64,000 nt of DNA from Streptococcus pneumoniae (GTDB lineage: Bacteria > Bacillota > Bacilli > Lactobacillales > Streptococcaceae): positions 496,001 through 560,000 of the forward strand of contig JBFDTN010000001.1 in NCBI GenBank assembly GCA_040719455.1, read 5' to 3'. Of the stretch, positions 46,435 through 55,629 are shown one piece after another (position 1 is the stretch's first letter; each line of letters opens with the position of its first letter). The position numbers and the translations under genes were made by a program. Below the pieces are notes generated by a model that did no database searches, was not told the origin of the DNA, and was given only the letters and a program-made list of their open reading frames with translations.

Positions 46435-47688
46435 TCAATTATCTTCCATAAGCCTCCTTGGTGGCGTATAGAGTTGGCGGTTGCGTAGTAGCACATCCAC
46501 CAGACGCACAAACTTTCTAGCAGTTAAGACGATGGCTCTTTTGTGTTGGTGTTTAGGCACTTCTTGATACTTCTTCTTGTAAAAGGCTTGATATTCGCTA
46601 TCATGTCGTCTGACAGAGTTGGCGGCTTCAACTAAGTAATAACGGAGATAGCGGTTGCCTCGTTTCACAAGGTCAGTATTTGGAGAATGAGCGTTCCCAG
46701 ATTGATTCTGTTTCCAGTTCAATCCCGCATATTTAGCGACTTGAGGATGGTCTTTAAAGCGTTCAATCTGTCCAATCTCAGCGATAATCCCTGCAGCGTA
46801 GACTTTCCCGACACCAGGTATAGAGGTTAGACATTGATATTCAGGAATGACCTCTACCATATCCTCGATAGCTTTATCAATATCCTTAATCATCTTCTCA
46901 AGATGTCGCATTTCTCTAGCTAATAATCCAAGCACCACATTGACGGAATCCTGTTGGAGTTTAGAGAGTCGATAAGACCCACGAATAGCAGCTTGAATGG
47001 CTTTCGCTAATTTCTCAGGCGCTTTAAATCGGCCTCTTCCCATTTTTTGGATGAAGTCAGCCAAGTCATTGAGTGGAATATTAGCCAAGTCATCAAGAGT
47101 ATAGTCTTCCGTCATCAAAGAGATGACAGTGCTAGACCAGAGATTGGTAGTTAGCTCTTCATTCTTGATTTCAGTTGATAAGGTATTGCACTTATAATAA
47201 ATATTTTCAATAAAGTGCTGTTTGGTTCTTGTTAGCTGTTCAATGAGTTGAAGTCTCGTTCTAGTCAGATGTTGGAGGGCAAGGTATTTCTCTTCTTTGA
47301 GAAAGGCAGGGGAAAAGCGCTCAATCCGAAAATAATCAGCGATGTAGAAGGCATCAATGGTATCATTTTTGCTTTCTTCAAAGGCTTCGCGATATTTCTT
47401 AATCTTATTGGGCTGTTCCACCATCACTTCAACGTTAAGAGCCTTCAATTGACTATCTTCATGAAAGAACATAGCAGGGTGAAAGCTATAGAGACTAGTT
47501 GCTTCCATGCCGATGACGATTCGTTCAAAGATATGGATTTCATGAAGCTGAAGGATCTTTTCCTTAATTTCAGAAGCACCAGCTAGGTCATTAGAAAGAG
47601 AAGCTGTAAAGGGAGTTGTTGTATCACTGAGCATGATACAGACATCAAGTTTGGTAGAGCTAACATCTAAACCGACAAAACATTTCAT
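46435..47688 (-). CDS. IS110-family transposase (DEDD recombinase)
   Basis: 417 residues. RuvC-like domain with FVGLDVSSTKLDV, VIGMEATSLYSFH and ESKNDTIDAFYIADYF; C-terminal Transposase_20 domain with LTSIPGVGKVYAAGIIAEIG and the serine-containing NQSGNAHSPNTD. Intact. GGAGACC precedes the ATG. Confidence 0.93.
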   Translation of the reverse strand: MKCFVGLDVSSTKLDVCIMLSDTTTPFTASLSNDLAGASEIKEKILQLHEIHIFERIVIGMEATSLYSFHPAMFFHEDSQLKALNVEVMVEQPNKIKKYREAFEESKNDTIDAFYIADYFRIERFSPAFLKEEKYLALQHLTRTRLQLIEQLTRTKQHFIENIYYKCNTLSTEIKNEELTTNLWSSTVISLMTEDYTLDDLANIPLNDLADFIQKMGRGRFKAPEKLAKAIQAAIRGSYRLSKLQQDSVNVVLGLLAREMRHLEKMIKDIDKAIEDMVEVIPEYQCLTSIPGVGKVYAAGIIAEIGQIERFKDHPQVAKYAGLNWKQNQSGNAHSPNTDLVKRGNRYLRYYLVEAANSVRRHDSEYQAFYKKKYQEVPKHQHKRAIVLTARKFVRLVDVLLRNRQLYTPPRRLMEDN

Positions 47689-47724
47689 TTGGAAGGTCTC
47701 CTTTCATATGGATTTGGAAAATTT

Positions 47725-47981
47725 CTTGACTACTGTAAGGTTCCCCAGAAACACCTTGAACCAACAGCCTCGCATAATAGAATTCACATCACTAGCTCAC
47801 CTGCCGCCTGTACGCTACTAAGTACAGAAGTGAGACTAGTGGAAACAGCTAGTGTGTTGGAAGTAGGGACAAGGCTTGGGTAACAGACTTTCTTCGGAAG
47901 TCTAAGCAACAAGGAGGAGAAGAAACAACCATGAGTCCATTCCATGACTCTATTGTTCTGGAAAACCTTGCAATAGTCAAG
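47725..47981 (-). ncRNA. Candidate bridge RNA region of the second IS110 element
   Basis: The non-coding region before the recombinase is enclosed by an 18-base inverted repeat: CTTGACTACTGTAAGGTT (47725-47742) against AACCTTGCAATAGTCAAG (47964-47981), two mismatches. Inside, ACTAGCTCAC pairs with GTGAGACTAGT, and AGACTT with AAGTCT around a TTCG loop. Placement and structure fit IS110 bridge RNA, whose two internal loops guide target and donor choice. Confidence 0.4.
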
Positions 47982-48044
47982 TTAAAAATTGTTAAAACTT
48001 GGGATTAAAAATCCCCATAAACTTATTTTACGAGGAGGAGAATT

Positions 48045-48467
48045 ATGCTTCAATGTGAAAAAGAACTTTTACACTTTCTTATTAGAGTTATCGCAGAATC
48101 TGAAATTCGGGCAGGTTATTACAACAATGATTTCATCACAGAGCGTTATACAACTGATGATTATTATGAATATAGTTTACTAAACGATGGGTCGGATATA
48201 GTCATTCGTTTTTATCATGATAGTGATGACAGAAATGAAGAGTTTGTCATTACGTTTGCTTTATACGATGATATGCATGAACCAGTTTTGGTTAAATTTC
48301 CTTTTTTAGATGGAGAGAATGATATTACTGACTATAAAGAAGTAATAGAAGTTATCATTCATCGTTACATTGTAGAAAATTGGCATGATACTATGGAAGA
48401 AATTAGCGAAGTTGGAATTAGTGCCTTTGTTCGAAATAATAGCAGCAAATTACTTATTGAGTCTTAA
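48045..48467 (+). CDS. Unknown acidic protein
   Basis: 140 residues, with about a third acidic or aromatic residues, no membrane segment and no recognised motif. Segments such as DGSDIVIRFYHDSDDRNEEF and ALYDDMHEPVLVKFPF suggest a beta-rich acidic domain. GAGGAGGAG precedes the ATG. Strongly acidic small proteins in mobile elements are sometimes DNA mimics that block restriction, but nothing here proves this. Confidence 0.6.
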   Translation: MLQCEKELLHFLIRVIAESEIRAGYYNNDFITERYTTDDYYEYSLLNDGSDIVIRFYHDSDDRNEEFVITFALYDDMHEPVLVKFPFLDGENDITDYKEVIEVIIHRYIVENWHDTMEEISEVGISAFVRNNSSKLLIES

Positions 48468-48476
48468 TATGACAAA

Positions 48477-48508
48477 AGCAGCACCCTGTTGGTAGCTGCT
48501 ATTTTTTT
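48477..48508 (+). terminator. Terminator after the acidic protein gene
   Basis: AGCAGCACC (48477-48485) pairs with GGTAGCTGCT (one bulged A), followed by seven T residues. Confidence 0.8.
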
Positions 48509-48517
48509 ATAAAAAAA

Positions 48518-48844
48518 TTATTTTAAAGTTCGAACAAGCGTATTGATAGCTTGAATAATCTCTTTTCGCTTATGTTTAGGTAAGTCATTCATTAAAAGAA
48601 TCAAATCTTCAATATCACTATCTGGAGTGAATTCTATATCAAAAAATGTAGTAATATCTACTTCTAGTGCCTCCATAACTTTTGATAAAGTTGAGAGTGT
48701 GATATTATTTGGCTTATTTTCTAGTTTGTAGATATAGTTGTAGCCGAGGCTAGCTTTTTCTTCTAGCTCCATCTGTGTCATCCCTTTTTGGATTCGTAGT
48801 AGGCGTATTCGTTTGGAGATGTATTCTTGTAGTTTGTTATCCAT
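48518..48844 (-). CDS. XRE-family transcriptional regulator
   Basis: 108 residues from the ATG at 48844, preceded by AGAGG; the frame extends eight codons further. N-terminal HTH: ISKRIRLLRIQKGMTQMELEEKASLGYNYIYKLENK. The C-terminal part may be for dimerisation (LPKHKRKEIIQAINTLV). Divergent from the surface protein gene, with repeated ACTGTT half-sites between them, so it likely represses that promoter. Confidence 0.88.
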   Translation of the reverse strand: MDNKLQEYISKRIRLLRIQKGMTQMELEEKASLGYNYIYKLENKPNNITLSTLSKVMEALEVDITTFFDIEFTPDSDIEDLILLMNDLPKHKRKEIIQAINTLVRTLK

Positions 48845-48903
48845 GATTGTACCTCTACAATCTATCATACATATAATATTTGATAAAACAAACCATCATA
48901 AAA

Positions 48904-48970
48904 AACTGTTCTTTTCTCAAACAGTTGCAAAAAACTGTTTTTATTGATAAAATAGCTTTAAAAAATAGTT
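48904..48970. promoter_or_regulatory. Operator repeats between the XRE regulator and the surface protein gene
   Basis: AACTGTT at 48904-48910 and 48933-48939, AACAGTT (inverted) at 48919-48925, and a related AATAGTT at 48964-48970. Spacing of about 15 and 14 bases between the first three fits repressor binding to successive faces. Confidence 0.6.
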
Positions 48971-48983
48971 CTTGGAGTATTTT

Positions 48984-51900
48984 ATGGTCAAAAACAAAAC
49001 TATTCACACACATGGCTCTATCCGTAAGTTGAAGGCTTATGGAGCAGTCGGAGTTCTTGCCATTGGGATGATGGCAACGGTTGGAACTGTTCAAGTCAAG
49101 GCAGATGAAGCGGGAAACACTTCTGCCCTTGTTGCCCCTACAACGAATGAAGTGACAGCAACTCAGGTTGATCAGGCAAAAGAACAAGTCGTTGCTGCTG
49201 AACAAACCCTTAATCAAGCACAAAGCAACCTTGCTACGGCAGAGCAAGCAGTTCCTGCTCTGGAAGCTCAGTACAACACGGCAACTCAAGCAGTGGAAAC
49301 GAAACAAGCTGAAGTAGAAAGTGCTCAAAACGAAGTCAATCAGACTCCTGTCGCTGAGGCAGAAAAACAAGTCGAAACAACAACCCAAACAGTTGCGACT
49401 AAAGAAGATACAATCAAAGAAAATCAAACGGCAGTCAGCACCCTTGAAAATGAAGTGGCAGTCTCTACCACAGCTGTGACAAATGCAGAAAAGCAAGTAA
49501 CAAACGCCGAACAAGCAAAGGCGCAAGCCGATAAACAACTGGCTCAAGATGTGGCAGATGAAAAAGCGGCACAAGCTCAAGTCGCAGCTAGCCAAGCAGA
49601 AGTGACGAAATCAACCGCTACTGTCGCAACGAAAGAACGAAAAGTAGCACAAGCCACTCAAGAAGTCACTGCAAAAGAAGCAGAAGCCCAAACTGCTGAA
49701 ACCAAACTAGCAGAAGCAAAAGCGGCAGATGCCAAACGCCAACAAGCGATTGATGTAGCCCAAAGTCAAGTCACAAACAGCCAAACGCAAGTAACCAATG
49801 CTGAGAATCAGCTCAAGACTGCAAATAGCAACTTGACCACTGTTCAAAATGCCATTGCAACGGCTCAAGCAGAAGTGGACAAGGCAAACTTGGCACTAGG
49901 TTCTATCTACACTATCAAGCTCACAGATACTTACAAGAACTTGCTTGAAAAATTCTATGAAGCACGTTATGTCACAAAAGACACTAACGAGATGAACCGT
50001 ATCTGGAAAGAGTTGGAAACTGAAAGTCATCGTTTGCTTCTTGGAGATGAAGAATCTAAAAAGGAATACAGAAAATTCCAAGCTGCTCTTCGAGCTGTGG
50101 ATGCAAATAATCGGGTAGTCATCCAAGGGAATAAAGGAGGTTTAAATGACTTAACTGATGCAGATCGCTTGGAGCTGGCTCAGTTTGCTCAAATCACCAT
50201 CAATGATATGCGCTCACAAATGGGTATTACGTCAAAAGCCCTCATCTCAACAGGCTCCATGAAGATTGCGGATATGGTCGCAAAAGAATACCTAGCAGAT
50301 GATTGGGATTCTGAAAAAGGGCATGACATTCAGGGCATCATCCGAGTAAAAGATCGTACAGGTCAAAAATTGGACGAAGATTTTTCTCCTGAAGCACATC
50401 GTTTTTCTAAAGATTATACGATGGCATCTTTAAAGAGCCAAGTAGCTAGTTTTATCTTCCAAATGATGTTCTATGACTACTCTTCCTCTCAGCACTTCGG
50501 GCATGCTATTTCTCTCTTGAACTTAGACTCTAAATTCCGGGATGCTCGTAAAGGGGACCAATACTTTGGCTTGTCTGGTTACACAGGCTCTAAAAACTCT
50601 GGCTACCTCTTGGAATTCACAGATGGTCCTGCTAAACCAGAATACGCAGGCACGCCAATCGCGAACCCAATCTCTAAGGAAGCCTTGCAAGAAGCGGTTC
50701 GTACAGCAGAAGGGAAATTGACTACGGTACAAAGCAAGCTAGCGCCTGCAGAGGCACTTGTCGCAACTGCTCAAAGTAAATTGCAATCTGCTCAATCTGA
50801 CCTTCGTACAGCAGAACGCACCCTTGCAAATGCTAAAGCAGTCCCTGTTCAAACTCCAAAAGCCCAAGTAGCTCTTGATACCGCAAAGGCGAATCTTATA
50901 ACTGCTCAAGCAGCCTTGACAACCGCTCAAGGAGAACTTGCCACTGCTAAAACTGACTTAGCGAAGAAACAAACAGCGTTGACAGAAGCTCAGAAAGCTC
51001 TTACTTTGGCAAAAGCGGATGTAGCGACTAGCCGAGCAAATGTGGAGAACAAGAGCCATGCCCTTACTACGGCGCAAGCGACTCTTTCTTCTGCCCAAAA
51101 GACAATGGCAGACAAAAAAGCAGCTCTTGCCGACAAACAGGCTGCCCTTACAACGACTCAAAGAGAATTGGCGAAAGCGCAAGATGCCTTGAAAGCTGCA
51201 CAAGCAACTCTTGCAACAGCGAAAAGCAATGCCCAAAAACTAGCCAACCTTAAAGTGGAACTAGAGGCTCTTCAAAAAGAAGCAGAAACAGCGAAACAAG
51301 CATTGGATGCTGCTAAGGGACAAGTGGCTACTCTCACCAAAGAAAAGAACACAGCCCAAAGCAACTACGACAAGGCGGTTAACAACCTAAAAGTCCTAGA
51401 AGCTCAGTACAAGGCTTATCAAGACTACCTTGCAGCTAAAGCAGAAGCGGACCGCTTGGAACAAGAACGTTTAGAGGCTGAACGCAAAGCAGAAGAAGCT
51501 CGTCAAAAAGCCGAACAAGATGCCAAAGCTAAAGAAGAGGCAGAACGTCTCGCTGCAGAAGCAAAAGCCAAGGCGGAAGCAGAACGCCTAGCACGAGAAC
51601 AGGCTGAAAAAGCTCGTATCGAGGCTGAGAAAAAAGCGAAGGAAGAAGCGGATCGTCTTGAAGCCGAGCGACTTGCTAAAGAATTGGCAGAGAAAGAGGC
51701 AGCCGCTAAAGCGGAAGCGGAACGGATTGCTAAAGAGCAGGCCGAAAAAGAAGCTGCTGCAAAAGCAGAAGCGGAACGTTTAGCACGTGAGAAAGCGGAA
51801 CAAGAAGCAAAAGCCAAAGCCGAGGCAGAGCGTTTGGAGAAAGAACGTAAAGAAGCAGAGGAAAAGGCAAAAGCTGAAAAAGACGCAGCAGAAAAAGCCC

Positions 51901-52532
51901 GCTTAGAAGCAGAAGCTAAGGCCAAGGCTGAAGAAGAGGCGAAAGCGAAAGCAGAAGCAGAACGCTTAGCCCGTGAAAAGGAAGAAGCGGAAAAACTAGC
52001 CAAAGAACAAGCAGAAAAAGAAAAGGCGGAACAAGAGGCGAATAAAGATAAAGACAAGGAAACTCCTAGTCAACCAGAAGTGAAACCGGACACTCCAAAA
52101 GACCCAGTGACTCCTGCTCCAGAAACCAAGCCAGAACCTACTAAACCAGAGGTGCCGACAAAACCAGCTGAACCGGTTGAAAAACCAACCCATAGTGTTG
52201 GAGCCCCTGCCTTCCGCGAGGATCTTCCAACCTTTGACCTATCTACCTTAGTGAAGAACGAGGAAGAGACTGAAAAGGAGAAAGAAGGCAAAGAACCAAC
52301 AGTTCCTGTCGAAACTCCAGCAGCAACACCGAAACCTACCCCTGTACCAGTACTAGCAGGTCATGTAGGGACTAGTTATGGGGTTGGCAGTAGGGTACAA
52401 ACTCCGTCTTATTCTCGCACAGAAAAATATAGAGAGTTGCCAAAAACAGGTGCAAGAGAAAGTCTAGCTTTGATGGCGCTTGGAACAGTTCTATCAAGTT
52501 TAGGACTTGTTGTGAAAAGAAAATATAAATAA
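48984..52532 (+). CDS. LPXTG surface protein with SEC10/PgrA surface-exclusion domain
   Basis: 1182 residues from ATG 48984 (GGAG 6 bases upstream). A YSIRK-like signal peptide ([16 protein letters not shown], cleavage near VKA-DEAG) is followed by coiled coil (60-300). A globular SEC10/PgrA-type domain is at about 305-560 ([20 protein letters not shown] through [18 protein letters not shown]), then a second long coiled coil of Ala-Glu-Lys repeats (about 560-1010), a Pro-rich wall segment and a sortase signal, LPKTG, with hydrophobic tail and KRKYK. Proteins of this type are encoded by conjugative elements and reduce entry of a second copy or promote aggregation. Confidence 0.9.
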   Translation: MVKNKTIHTHGSIRKLKAYGAVGVLAIGMMATVGTVQVKADEAGNTSALVAPTTNEVTATQVDQAKEQVVAAEQTLNQAQSNLATAEQAVPALEAQYNTATQAVETKQAEVESAQNEVNQTPVAEAEKQVETTTQTVATKEDTIKENQTAVSTLENEVAVSTTAVTNAEKQVTNAEQAKAQADKQLAQDVADEKAAQAQVAASQAEVTKSTATVATKERKVAQATQEVTAKEAEAQTAETKLAEAKAADAKRQQAIDVAQSQVTNSQTQVTNAENQLKTANSNLTTVQNAIATAQAEVDKANLALGSIYTIKLTDTYKNLLEKFYEARYVTKDTNEMNRIWKELETESHRLLLGDEESKKEYRKFQAALRAVDANNRVVIQGNKGGLNDLTDADRLELAQFAQITINDMRSQMGITSKALISTGSMKIADMVAKEYLADDWDSEKGHDIQGIIRVKDRTGQKLDEDFSPEAHRFSKDYTMASLKSQVASFIFQMMFYDYSSSQHFGHAISLLNLDSKFRDARKGDQYFGLSGYTGSKNSGYLLEFTDGPAKPEYAGTPIANPISKEALQEAVRTAEGKLTTVQSKLAPAEALVATAQSKLQSAQSDLRTAERTLANAKAVPVQTPKAQVALDTAKANLITAQAALTTAQGELATAKTDLAKKQTALTEAQKALTLAKADVATSRANVENKSHALTTAQATLSSAQKTMADKKAALADKQAALTTTQRELAKAQDALKAAQATLATAKSNAQKLANLKVELEALQKEAETAKQALDAAKGQVATLTKEKNTAQSNYDKAVNNLKVLEAQYKAYQDYLAAKAEADRLEQERLEAERKAEEARQKAEQDAKAKEEAERLAAEAKAKAEAERLAREQAEKARIEAEKKAKEEADRLEAERLAKELAEKEAAAKAEAERIAKEQAEKEAAAKAEAERLAREKAEQEAKAKAEAERLEKERKEAEEKAKAEKDAAEKARLEAEAKAKAEEEAKAKAEAERLAREKEEAEKLAKEQAEKEKAEQEANKDKDKETPSQPEVKPDTPKDPVTPAPETKPEPTKPEVPTKPAEPVEKPTHSVGAPAFREDLPTFDLSTLVKNEEETEKEKEGKEPTVPVETPAATPKPTPVPVLAGHVGTSYGVGSRVQTPSYSRTEKYRELPKTGARESLALMALGTVLSSLGLVVKRKYK

Positions 52533-52595
52533 AATACTTTAAGATTTGACATACTTAAATGATCGGTAAAAGCTAACATAAGACAAGGAATAGTC

Positions 52596-52985
52596 ATGGA
52601 TTTTTTAACTCAATTTAAGGAAAAAGCTGTCCAAGTTGGAGGCTTTATGAAAGAAACGACTCAAACAGTGATTTCTGAGCAGCAGAAAAATTCTGAGATA
52701 AACCGTAAGAAAAAAGAAATTGCTCAGTTACAAGAGAAGATTGATGATTTGTATCGTCTGATTGGTATTCAATATATTCAAAATTTTTATGATGAATCTT
52801 CTGAAGAAACAGTTTTTAGAGATGAATTAGAGCGTATTAAAGATTTTTATCATAAACAATTGCAGCTACAAAGGGAAATTGATTTAGATTTTAGTGATAG
52901 TAGAGAATGTCAGTGCGGTGAACAGGTTTCTTTGTTGCATTTATTTTGCCCTTACTGTGGGAAAACATTGAAAAAGGACATGTGA
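52596..52985 (+). CDS. Coiled-coil protein with C-terminal zinc ribbon
   Basis: 129 residues. A helical, charged N-terminal two thirds (NRKKKEIAQLQEKIDDLYRLIG) is followed by a zinc ribbon, ECQCGEQ ... FCPYCGKTL. No membrane segment. It begins 63 bases after the surface protein and ends one base before the next gene's ATG, so it is the first gene of the ABC cassette. Function unknown. Confidence 0.75.
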   Translation: MDFLTQFKEKAVQVGGFMKETTQTVISEQQKNSEINRKKKEIAQLQEKIDDLYRLIGIQYIQNFYDESSEETVFRDELERIKDFYHKQLQLQREIDLDFSDSRECQCGEQVSLLHLFCPYCGKTLKKDM

Positions 52986-52986
52986 T

Positions 52987-54588
52987 ATGGATAAGTATGT
53001 ATTACAGAAAAAATGTTTTTCTTGTTTTAAAGATATTGGTATTGGCTGGACTTTTTGTGCAAATTGTGGCGAAATGGTTAATAACACTGGTTCTAAGATC
53101 ACTTTATCTGCCTCAATTAATGATTTATTTGATCATGAGGATGTGCAAACAAAGCCCACATTTCAATCAAAATCAAGTATCTTTAATAAATTTACCGAGA
53201 AGGTCAAAACAACCGTTTCTCATCAACTAGATAAGGGAGACGAAGTTTTAGTTTCAAATATTTCTCCATTCATGTTCATTCTATCGAAAAATGGAGTGGA
53301 GACACAAAAAATTGACGATATCTTTTTGTCGGATAGGAAAGGTACGATCGGAAAAGATCTTAGAGGATATTACTATTGTAATATTCATCACCCCGTGACC
53401 ATTAATGCAACAGTATTACCACAAGGGGAAAAGCATTATTTTGTAAATGGCGACCATTTGAAAATTGTAGACACTATTTACATCTTCAGTATAATGAATC
53501 AAGAGAAAGTCGAGTGGCAAATAGTTGATATGACTAGTGATTTAGCTCAAGAGTTAATTCCCGAACAGATTGATATTGATGAAAAAGGGAATATTTTTGT
53601 GATGCCAACTGCTTTGGATCAGGTAACTATCAATAAAGTATCTAGGAACGAAAAAACTAGATTGAAACCTGATGATTTATTATCTTATAATCATAGACTA
53701 TTTTTACTTATGGAAGATAAATTGATTTTTCAAGCTCCTCTGAAAGATAGTGAAACAGAGACTATCATGGAAAATGTCTATGCGCAGGGTATTGATAGCC
53801 ATTTAGACGTTCATATAAGAGAACGTAGAGCGGGTACTAAGCTCTTGCTATCAGATATTCAGTTTTCAGTATCACCTGGAGAAATGGTTTTAATCCTAGG
53901 TGGTTCTGGAGCAGGAAAAACTACACTAATTAATGCGATTATGGGTAGTGAAAAAGCAGATGCCACTATTTTATTAGGAAATAAGAATATCTATAATGAT
54001 TTTGAGCAAGTGAAGCGAATGATTGCTAATGTACCTCAATTTAGCCTACATCGAGAAAAAGATACAGTTTACATGACCATTAAGAATGCTGCTGAGATGA
54101 AACTCATTAGAGATTTTGTTAGAGATGATGTACTGCTAAAAGAAAAGATTGATTCTGTTTTAGACACGGTTAGTCTATCTAAAAAGAGAGACAGCCTCGT
54201 GTCGGAATTGAGTGGTGGGGAGAAGAAAAGGCTTAGTATTGCGACAGAATATATTTCAGATCCACTTGTTTTTATACTAGACGAGCCAGATTCTGGAGTA
54301 GATGGTAGCAATGCTCGTTCTATTATGTCTAGTCTTCGAAATATTGCTAATCAAGGTAAAATCATTTTAGTCATTTCTCATAATCCAGATCGAACACCTT
54401 CGGATTTTGATAAAGTTGTAGTTCTAGCTAAAAGTGAGCAGGAATCCTGTGGGAAACTGGCTTTTTATGGTTCAGTCGAAGATACGCTTGCCTTTTTTGA
54501 AACAGATCAGTTAGAGTTGGTTGTTGCAGAAATAGAGAGAAGACCTGATTACTATATAAATAAGTATGCTGATTTTCTTTCAAAATAG
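52987..54588 (+). CDS. Zinc-ribbon / FHA-like / ABCG-type ATPase
   Basis: 533 residues. An N-terminal zinc ribbon (KCFSCFKDI ... FCANCGEM, residues 9-31). A central region, about 90-270, with the look of an FHA-type beta domain (GTIGKDLRGYYYCNIHHPVT, HYFVNGDHLKIVDTIYIFSI). An ABC ATPase follows: Walker A GGSGAGKTT (about 305-313), signature LSGGEKKRLSIATE, Walker B VFILDEPDSGVDG, and switch His in ISHNPDRTP. The order FHA-like then ABCG-type ATPase recalls Rv1747-type exporters. The permease is a separate gene 14 bases downstream. Confidence 0.8.
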   Translation: MDKYVLQKKCFSCFKDIGIGWTFCANCGEMVNNTGSKITLSASINDLFDHEDVQTKPTFQSKSSIFNKFTEKVKTTVSHQLDKGDEVLVSNISPFMFILSKNGVETQKIDDIFLSDRKGTIGKDLRGYYYCNIHHPVTINATVLPQGEKHYFVNGDHLKIVDTIYIFSIMNQEKVEWQIVDMTSDLAQELIPEQIDIDEKGNIFVMPTALDQVTINKVSRNEKTRLKPDDLLSYNHRLFLLMEDKLIFQAPLKDSETETIMENVYAQGIDSHLDVHIRERRAGTKLLLSDIQFSVSPGEMVLILGGSGAGKTTLINAIMGSEKADATILLGNKNIYNDFEQVKRMIANVPQFSLHREKDTVYMTIKNAAEMKLIRDFVRDDVLLKEKIDSVLDTVSLSKKRDSLVSELSGGEKKRLSIATEYISDPLVFILDEPDSGVDGSNARSIMSSLRNIANQGKIILVISHNPDRTPSDFDKVVVLAKSEQESCGKLAFYGSVEDTLAFFETDQLELVVAEIERRPDYYINKYADFLSK

Positions 54589-54602
54589 TAAAGGAGATAT
54601 TT

Positions 54603-55424
54603 ATGAACTATGCATCACATAGAGAGCAAATTTTAGTTTATTTAGGAAAATTTAAGAGAGGATTCGTTCATACAAAAGGATGGACAACTTTTATCAGTGC
54701 TTTAGTAATTTCTTTAATTGCGTGTCTTGTATCAGGTGAAGAGGGATTTTCACGAGGGATTATATCATCTAAGATTGATCAGACATCCTTTATTGTTACT
54801 TGTGCTTGTATTTGGATAGGTTTATTTAATTCTATTACCTTAATTTGTCAAGAGCGTGATATTGTTAAGCACGAATATCGGAGTGGAATGAAACTATCTG
54901 CGTATATTGCCGCACATATGATTTTTCAAGCTTTGATTGTTTTGGTTGAGGCTTTAATAGTTACAGGAATTATTCTTTTGTTCTATAAATCAGATATTGA
55001 TTCTCTTGAAAGATTTGGTAGTTTTGTTATTTTTAGATATGTTGCTTATTTTTTGACTATTTTTTTAACGATTTATGCAGCGGATGCTTTAGGGCTTTTA
55101 TTGTCTTCGATTGTTAAAAATATAGAGCAAGCTATGGTAATCATGCCGTTCACACTTCTTTTACAATTTCTATTTTCAGGTCAGATTGAATTAGAAGGGC
55201 TACTAGCAGTATTAACGAATGCAACAATCAGCCGTTTTAGTTTAGATGGTTTACTGTATCTAGCTAGTTCTAAAAATAAGTTGGAAACAGATTTTGTAGG
55301 AATAGCTGGTGGAGATCCATATCCAATTTTCTTTTGCTGCCTAGTTCTAATCATTTTTTCAGTCGGTTTTTCATATCTCTCAATGAAACGTTTGAAATCT
55401 GTTGAACATGATACACGTGATTAA
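54603..55424 (+). CDS. ABC-2/ABCG-type permease of the zinc-ribbon cassette
   Basis: 273 residues, six membrane segments. ICQERDIVKHEYRSGMKLSAY is the E-helix or connecting helix typical of ABCG-type permeases. AAAGGAG precedes the ATG. It should pair with the ATPase just upstream to form an exporter or lipid/protein extrusion machine. Substrate unknown. Confidence 0.82.
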   Translation: MNYASHREQILVYLGKFKRGFVHTKGWTTFISALVISLIACLVSGEEGFSRGIISSKIDQTSFIVTCACIWIGLFNSITLICQERDIVKHEYRSGMKLSAYIAAHMIFQALIVLVEALIVTGIILLFYKSDIDSLERFGSFVIFRYVAYFLTIFLTIYAADALGLLLSSIVKNIEQAMVIMPFTLLLQFLFSGQIELEGLLAVLTNATISRFSLDGLLYLASSKNKLETDFVGIAGGDPYPIFFCCLVLIIFSVGFSYLSMKRLKSVEHDTRD

Positions 55425-55527
55425 AGAATAGGATAAGAATAGGTGAAAATTTTTAAAGTCAATTGATATTCAACATGTTTGATAGTTTGAATGAAAGATT
55501 GAAGCACGATAAATTTAACTAATTAAT

Positions 55528-55556
55528 TTGACAAACTATAAAGATTGATATAAAAT
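55528..55556 (+). promoter_or_regulatory. Promoter of the abiF-associated RNA
   Basis: TTGACA (55528-55533), 17 bases, TAAAAT (55551-55556). Confidence 0.7.
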
Positions 55557-55562
55557 ATAATC

Positions 55563-55612
55563 ACAAGCACTCCTTTTGCTCCCTGTTTCATAGCAACTGG
55601 AGTCATTTTTTT
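55563..55612 (+). ncRNA. Candidate abiF-type small structured RNA ending in a terminator
   Basis: A short transcript would begin near 55563 and end at the seven T residues 55606-55612. ACTCC (55569-55573) pairs with GGAGT (55599-55603) and TTGCT (55576-55580) with AGCAA (55592-55596), leaving the loop CCCTGTTTCAT. A structured RNA directly before abiF-like genes has been described as the abiF RNA motif and is thought to act as antitoxin. The match here rests on position and shape, not on a covariance search. Confidence 0.6.
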
Positions 55613-55629
55613 ATAGAAGGAAGATAAAA

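Larger units (their letters stand above)
46360..47990 (-). mobile_element. IS110-family insertion sequence (second, unrelated copy)
   Basis: A 417-residue DEDD recombinase gene with about 300 bases of structured non-coding DNA upstream of it. Ends are approximate. The recombinase differs strongly from the one at 18718-19947, so these are two different elements. Confidence 0.7.

Noticed and set aside
48855..49595. 246-codon Cys/Phe-rich minus-strand frame
   Set aside because: Antisense of the surface protein gene's repetitive 5' part; composition is not protein-like.
51503..52057. 184-codon Ser/Ala-rich open frame on the minus strand
   Set aside because: It is the mirror of the Ala-Glu-Lys repeats of the surface protein; low-complexity composition and no start signals.
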